Below, one piece after another: positions 23,928-23,998 of a DNA stretch of 23,998 nt (positions within the stretch are counted from its first letter, which is position 1; every line of letters begins with the position of its first letter). Under the pieces are notes generated by a model, which worked only from the letters and a program-made list of their open reading frames with translations, was not told the DNA's origin and ran no database searches. The DNA is taken from assembly GCA_900544815.1 (NCBI GenBank), contig UQWT01000029.1:1-23998 (forward strand). Reading direction: 5' to 3'. A program made the translations under genes and the position numbers. Source of the DNA: an uncultured Bacteroidales bacterium. GTDB taxonomy: Bacteria; Bacteroidota; Bacteroidia; Bacteroidales; UBA932.

Positions 23928-23998
23928 CCTGACTTCGTCAACGTGTCACCCAAAAATTTTCTGAGAACAAAGGAGCGATACGTTGATGGCGTTTCATG

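Noticed and set aside
23936..23988. Inverted repeat CGTCAACGT/ACGTTGATG at the window end
   Set aside because: Only 9 bp with one G-T pair and cut by the window edge; too weak to call an element.

Overview
The window reads as a chromosomal segment of a Bacteroidetes bacterium, most likely order Bacteroidales. The evidence is a Porin_10-type outer-membrane protein, a FISUMP-domain lipoprotein with an acidic surface-export-like stretch after the lipobox cysteine, a LemA/TPM/TPM operon, an AmgK-like kinase fused to a RapZ C-terminal domain, and repeated TAnnTTTG boxes (the Bacteroidetes -7 promoter motif) upstream of genes. Shine-Dalgarno sequences are mostly absent from starts. There are no rRNA or tRNA genes, phage genes, transposases or CRISPR arrays that I can see. 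Most of the window is ordinary housekeeping and envelope content.

Layout. (1) 140-5196, minus strand: nicotinate phosphoribosyltransferase (pncB), then a large putative porin, then a membrane-anchored MltF-like lytic transglycosylase only 2 nt behind the porin. (2) 5444-8242, plus strand: a compact three-gene cluster of AmgK-like sugar kinase/RapZ-C fusion, MurU-like nucleotidyltransferase and recX (recX overlaps the previous gene by ATGA). (3) 8297-9625: a secreted purple-acid-phosphatase-like metallophosphoesterase. (4) 10011-15786: sbcD and sbcC (ATGA overlap), then prfB, which needs a programmed +1 frameshift at an in-frame UGA. (5) 15839-17470: class I fumarase, ending in a bidirectional terminator that also serves the convergent operon. 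(6) 17595-19545, minus strand: lemA, a soluble TPM protein and a secreted, Gly-rich TPM protein. (7) 19713-20744, minus strand: the FISUMP lipoprotein. (8) 20838-23863, plus strand: a lipoprotein ApbE (FAD:protein FMN transferase) and a Tat-exported D-aminoacylase-type amidohydrolase followed by a terminator.

The most notable coding feature is the kinase/RapZ-C fusion next to a MurU-like enzyme. It suggests amino-sugar (peptidoglycan) recycling linked to a domain that in Enterobacteria senses glucosamine-6-phosphate and binds RNA. With the lytic transglycosylase and the D-aminoacylase, several genes here plausibly act on wall turnover, though they are not in one operon.

The longer gaps are not empty. 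A repeat of about 139 bp occurs at the window start and, inverted, at 9640-9778 (117 of 126 ungapped bases identical). The second copy sits in a 184-bp segment bounded by perfect 12-bp inverted repeats. A second family shares a 40-bp near-identical core at 14615-14654 and 21910-21949. Hexamer-like runs (GCYAAN or its complement) recur beside both. These resemble dispersed non-coding or MITE-like elements.
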